Source: Limanda limanda (lineage: Eukaryota; Chordata; Actinopteri; Pleuronectiformes; Pleuronectidae). From it: 64,000 bases of DNA. The notes below the pieces were generated by a model. It did no database searches. It had not been told where the DNA came from and saw nothing but the letters and a program-made list of their open reading frames with translations. Shown here one piece after another: positions 60,901 through 64,000 of this stretch; position 1 is the first letter of the stretch, and each line of letters begins with the position of its first letter. The stretch lies in contig NW_026870532.1 of NCBI RefSeq assembly GCF_963576545.1, positions 124,001 through 188,000 of the forward strand, in the 5' to 3' direction. A program made the translations under genes and the position numbers.

Positions 60901-63900
60901 TCCGACCTTCACAAAAAAAGTTATTCAAGAATATCTCTTTCTCCTATGTGCTTTCATCCCTAACCCTAACCCTAACCCTTCCGAAAGTCGGAGAAGCTCA
61001 AGGATGGTACCGATCGATGCGCGCTACCCCATTTAGTGGGGGTAGAGCCTACTTGCAAGTCTCTTTGACCTTCACAAAAAAAGTTATTCAAGAATATCTC
61101 CTCAGATTTGGGGGAATTTCGTCGGTCGACCTCTTCCGAAGGTCGTACAAGCTCGGGGATGGTACCAATCGATCCGCAGGACCCAAATTAGTCCAGATGC
61201 AACCACTTTCCAAGTCTCTCCGACCTTCACAAAAAAAGTTATTCAAGAATATCTCTTTCTCCTATGTGCTTTCATCCCTAACCCTAACCCTAACCCTTCC
61301 GAAAGTCGGAGAAGCTCAAGGATGGTACCGGTCGATGCGCGCTACCCCATTTAGTGGGGGTAGAGCCTACTTGCAAGTCTCTCCGACCTTCACAAAAAAA
61401 GTTATTCAAGAATATCTCTTTCTCCTATGTGCTTTCATCCCTAACCCTAACCCTAACCCTTCCGAAAGTCGGAGAAGCTCAAGGATGGTACCGATCGATG
61501 CGCGCTACCCCATTTAGTGGGGGTAGAGCCTACTTGCAAGTCTCTCCGACCTTCACAAAAAAAGTTATTCAAGAATATCTCTTTCTCCTATGTGCTTTCA
61601 TCCCTAACCCTAACCCTAACCCTTCCGAAAGTCGGAGAAGCTCAAGGATGGTACCGATCGATGCGCGCTACCCCATTTAGTGGGGGTAGAGCCTACTTGC
61701 AAGTCTCTCCGACCTTCACAAAAAAAGTTATTCAAGAATATCTCTTTCTCCTATGTGCTTTCATCCCTAACCCTAACCCTAACCCTTCCGAAAGTCGGAG
61801 AAGCTCAAGGATGGTACTGATCGATGCGCGCAACCCCATTTAGTGGGGGTAGAGCCTACTTGCAAGTCTCTCCGACCTTCACAAAAAAAGTTATTCAAGA
61901 ATATCTCCTCAGATTTGGGGGAATTTCGTCGGTCGACCTCTTCCGAAGGTCGTACAAGCTCGGGGATGGTACCAATCGATCCGCAGGACCCAAATTAGTC
62001 CAGATGCAACCACTTTCCAAGTCTCTCCGACCTTCACAAAAAAAGTTATTCAAGAATATCTCTTTCTCCTATGTGCTTTCATCCCTAACCCTAACCCTAA
62101 CCCTTCCGAAAGTCGGAGAAGCTCAAGGATGGTACCGATCGATGCGCGCTACCCCATTTAGTGGGGGTAGAGCCTACTTGCAAGTCTCTCCGACCTTCAC
62201 AAAAAAAGTTATTCAAGAATATCTCTTTCTCCTATGTGCTTTCATCCCTAACCCTAACCCTAACCCTTCCGAAAGTCGGAGAAGCTCAAGGATGGTACCG
62301 ATCGATGCGCGTTACCCCATTTAGTGGGGGTAGAGCCTACTTGCAAGTCTCTCCGACCTTCACAAAAAAAGTTATTCAAGAATATCTCTTTCTCCTATGT
62401 GCTTTCATCCCTAACCCTAACCCTAACCCTTCCGAAAGTCGGAGAAGCTCAAGGATGGTACCGATCGATGCGCGCTACCCCATTTAGTGGGGGTAGAGCC
62501 TACTTGCAAGTCTCTCCGACCTTCACAAAAAAAGTTATTCAAGAATATCTCTTTCTCCTATGTGCTTTCATCCCTAACCCTAACCCTAACCCTTCCGAAA
62601 GTCGGAGAAGCTCAAGGATGGTACTGATCGATGCGCGCAACCCCATTTAGTGGGGGTAGAGCCTACTTGCAAGTCTCTCCGACCTTCACAAAAAAAGTTA
62701 TTCAAGAATATCTCCTCAGATTTGGGGGAATTTCGTCGGTCGACCTTTTCCGAAGGTCGTACAAGCTCGGGGATGGTACCAATCGATCCGCAGGACCCAA
62801 ATTAGTCCAGATGCAACCACTTTCCAAGTCTCTCCGACCTTCACAAAAAAAGTTATTCAAGAATATCTCTTTCTCCTATGTGCTTTCATCCCTAACCCTA
62901 ACCCTAACCCTTCCGAAAGTCGGAGAAGCTCAAGGATGGTACTGATCGATGCGCGCTACCCCATTTAGTGGGGGTAGAGCCTACTTGCAAGTCTCTCCGA
63001 CCTTCACAAAAAAAGTTATTCAAGAATATCTCCTCAGATTTGGGGGAATTTCGTCGGTCGACCTCTTCCGAAGGTCGTACAAGCTCGGGGATGGTACCAA
63101 TCGATCCGCAGGACCCAAATTAGTCCAGATGCAACCACTTTCCAAGTCTCTCCGACCTTCACAAAAAAAGTTATTCAAGAATATCTCTTTCTCCTATGTG
63201 CTTTCATCCCTAACCCTAACCCTTCCGAAAGTCGGAGAAGCTCAAGGATGGTACCGATCGATGCGCGCTACCCCATTTAGTGGGGGTAGAGCCTACTTGC
63301 AAGTCTCTCCGACCTTCACAAAAAAAGTTATTCAAGAATATCTCTTTCTCCTATGTGCTTTCATCCCTAACCCTAACCCTAACCCTTCCGAAAGTCGGAG
63401 AAGCTCAAGGATGGTACTGATCGATGCGCGCAACCCCATTTAGTGGGGGTAGAGCCTACTTGCAAGTCTCTCCGACCTTCACAAAAAAAGTTATTCAAGA
63501 ATATCTCCTCAGATTTGGGGGAATTTCGTCGGTCGACCTTTTCCGAAGGTCGTACAAGCTCGGGGATGGTACCAATCGATCCGCAGGACCCAAATTAGTC
63601 CAGATGCAACCACTTTCCAAGTCTCTCCGACCTTCACAAAAAAAGTTATTCAAGAATATCTCTTTCTCCTATGTGCTTTCATCCCTAACCCTAACCCTAA
63701 CCCTTCCGAAAGTCGGAGAAGCTCAAGGATGGTACTGATCGATGCGCGCTACCCCATTTAGTGGGGGTAGAGCCTACTTGCAAGTCTCTCCGACCTTCAC
63801 AAAAAAAGTTATTCAAGAATATCTCCTCAGATTTGGGGGAATTTCGTCGGTCGACCTCTTCCGAAGGTCGTACAAGCTCGGGGATGGTACCAATCGATCC

Positions 63901-64000
63901 GCAGGACCCAAATTAGTCCAGATGCAACCACTTTCCAAGTCTCTCCGACCTTCACAAAAAAAGTTATTCAAGAATATCTCTTTCTCCTATGTGCTTTCAT
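57902..64000 (+). repeat. Mosaic region rich in AB dimers
   Basis: Runs of one, two and four A alternate between B units. A segment at about 57.9-58.8 kb recurs at about 63.0-64.0 kb (offset 5,130 bp) with the same short A, the CTTTTCC change in B (58409, 63539; also 62746) and the GTACTGATC form with GCTACCCC. Three AB dimers follow each other at about 60.4-61.2 kb. The GTACTGATC variant is common here (about ten copies) and absent from the first 3.5 kb. The window ends after the 21-bp leader of an A. No gene is seen here. Confidence 0.75.
60381..61517 (+). other. Longest repeat-derived open frame (378 codons), not called as a gene
   Basis: Three successive AB dimers (318 bp each, a multiple of three) keep one frame open. 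The same 44-bp box is translated as SLRPSQKKLFKNIS in one place and as VSPTFTKKVIQEYL in another within the same product, so no single protein frame is under selection. The frame ends at the TAG in the A-core loop, like all others in the array. No signal, fold or family is recognisable. I treat it as a by-product of repeat length. Confidence 0.85.

Larger units (their letters stand above)
1..64000 (+). repeat. Telomere-motif-bearing A/B composite satellite array
   Basis: The entire window is a direct head-to-tail array of two related monomers, A (163 or 157 bp) and B (155 or 156 bp). No unique sequence interrupts it and no unit is inverted. I counted 287 complete A, 111 B and a partial A at each end (130 and 21 bp); the summed lengths equal exactly 64,000, which supports the count. 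All telomeric hexamers read CCCTAA on the + strand. Known biology: arrays mixing telomere repeats with a satellite are typical of subtelomeres and of interstitial telomeric satellites, and TTAGGG repeats imply a eukaryotic nuclear chromosome. Inference: if the orientation is ancestral, the chromosome end lies to the left. The array runs past both window edges, so its full length and flanks are unknown. Confidence 0.97.

Noticed and set aside
60381..61517. 378-codon open frame as a repetitive protein
   Set aside because: It exists only because AB dimers are a multiple of three. The same box is read in two frames within the product, and all such frames stop at the same repeat-encoded TAG.
1..64000. 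CRISPR array
   Set aside because: The units are 155-163 bp with no short repeat and variable spacer pattern; the sequence between boxes is itself repeated.
1..64000. tRNA, rRNA or other structured RNA genes
   Set aside because: No cloverleaf or rRNA-like sequence is visible; the small inverted repeats are too short and too simple.

Overview
The whole 64-kb window is one uninterrupted head-to-tail satellite array. I can support no protein-coding gene, RNA gene, transposon or CRISPR array in it. The organism is very probably a eukaryote with TTAGGG-type telomeres: every type-A monomer carries two or three perfect CCCTAA hexamers, always on the + strand, so the array is a telomere-like or subtelomeric (or interstitial telomeric) satellite. 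If it keeps the orientation of a chromosome end, the telomere lies to the left. TTAGGG telomeres occur in animals, most fungi, kinetoplastids and several algal and protist groups, so the species cannot be named. CpG is not visibly depleted, which argues mildly against an old methylated vertebrate satellite.

Two monomers build the array. Monomer A (163 bp, or 157 bp with one hexamer fewer) is a 41-bp linker (21 unique bases plus the telomeric tract) followed by a 122-bp core. Monomer B (155 bp, or 156 bp with one extra T) has an unrelated 33-bp linker without telomeric hexamers, followed by a 122-bp core about 81% identical to the A core; the last 44 bp have the same consensus in A and B. My hand count is one partial A (1-130), 287 complete A (263 long, 24 short), 111 B (104 of 155 bp, 7 of 156 bp) and a 21-bp partial A at the end. 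These lengths sum to exactly 64,000. B never touches B; runs of 1 to 9 A separate consecutive B.

Layout: 1-2.5 kb is regular AAB (481 bp) with a 962-bp alternation. 2.5-24.3 kb holds two near-identical tandem copies of a 10.9-kb block. 24.3-30.2 kb holds 2.25-2.57-kb super-repeats. 30.2-32.5 kb is AAB again. 32.5-35.05 kb is a 1,282-bp block in tandem. 36.5-50.8 kb is built of 4.33-kb and 5.29-kb super-repeats. 50.8-54.8 kb contains two short copies of a marker block. 54.8-57.9 kb has a BA6 repeat of 1,133 bp, and 57.9-64 kb is a mosaic rich in AB dimers.

The open frames (up to 378 codons at 60381-61517) are by-products of the repeat. They overlap one another at repeat-unit spacing, read the same DNA in different frames within one product, and end at the same TAG in the A core. 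The interest lies in the architecture: a two-letter satellite with strict adjacency, a telomeric tract held at two or three hexamers, and nested recent segmental amplifications.
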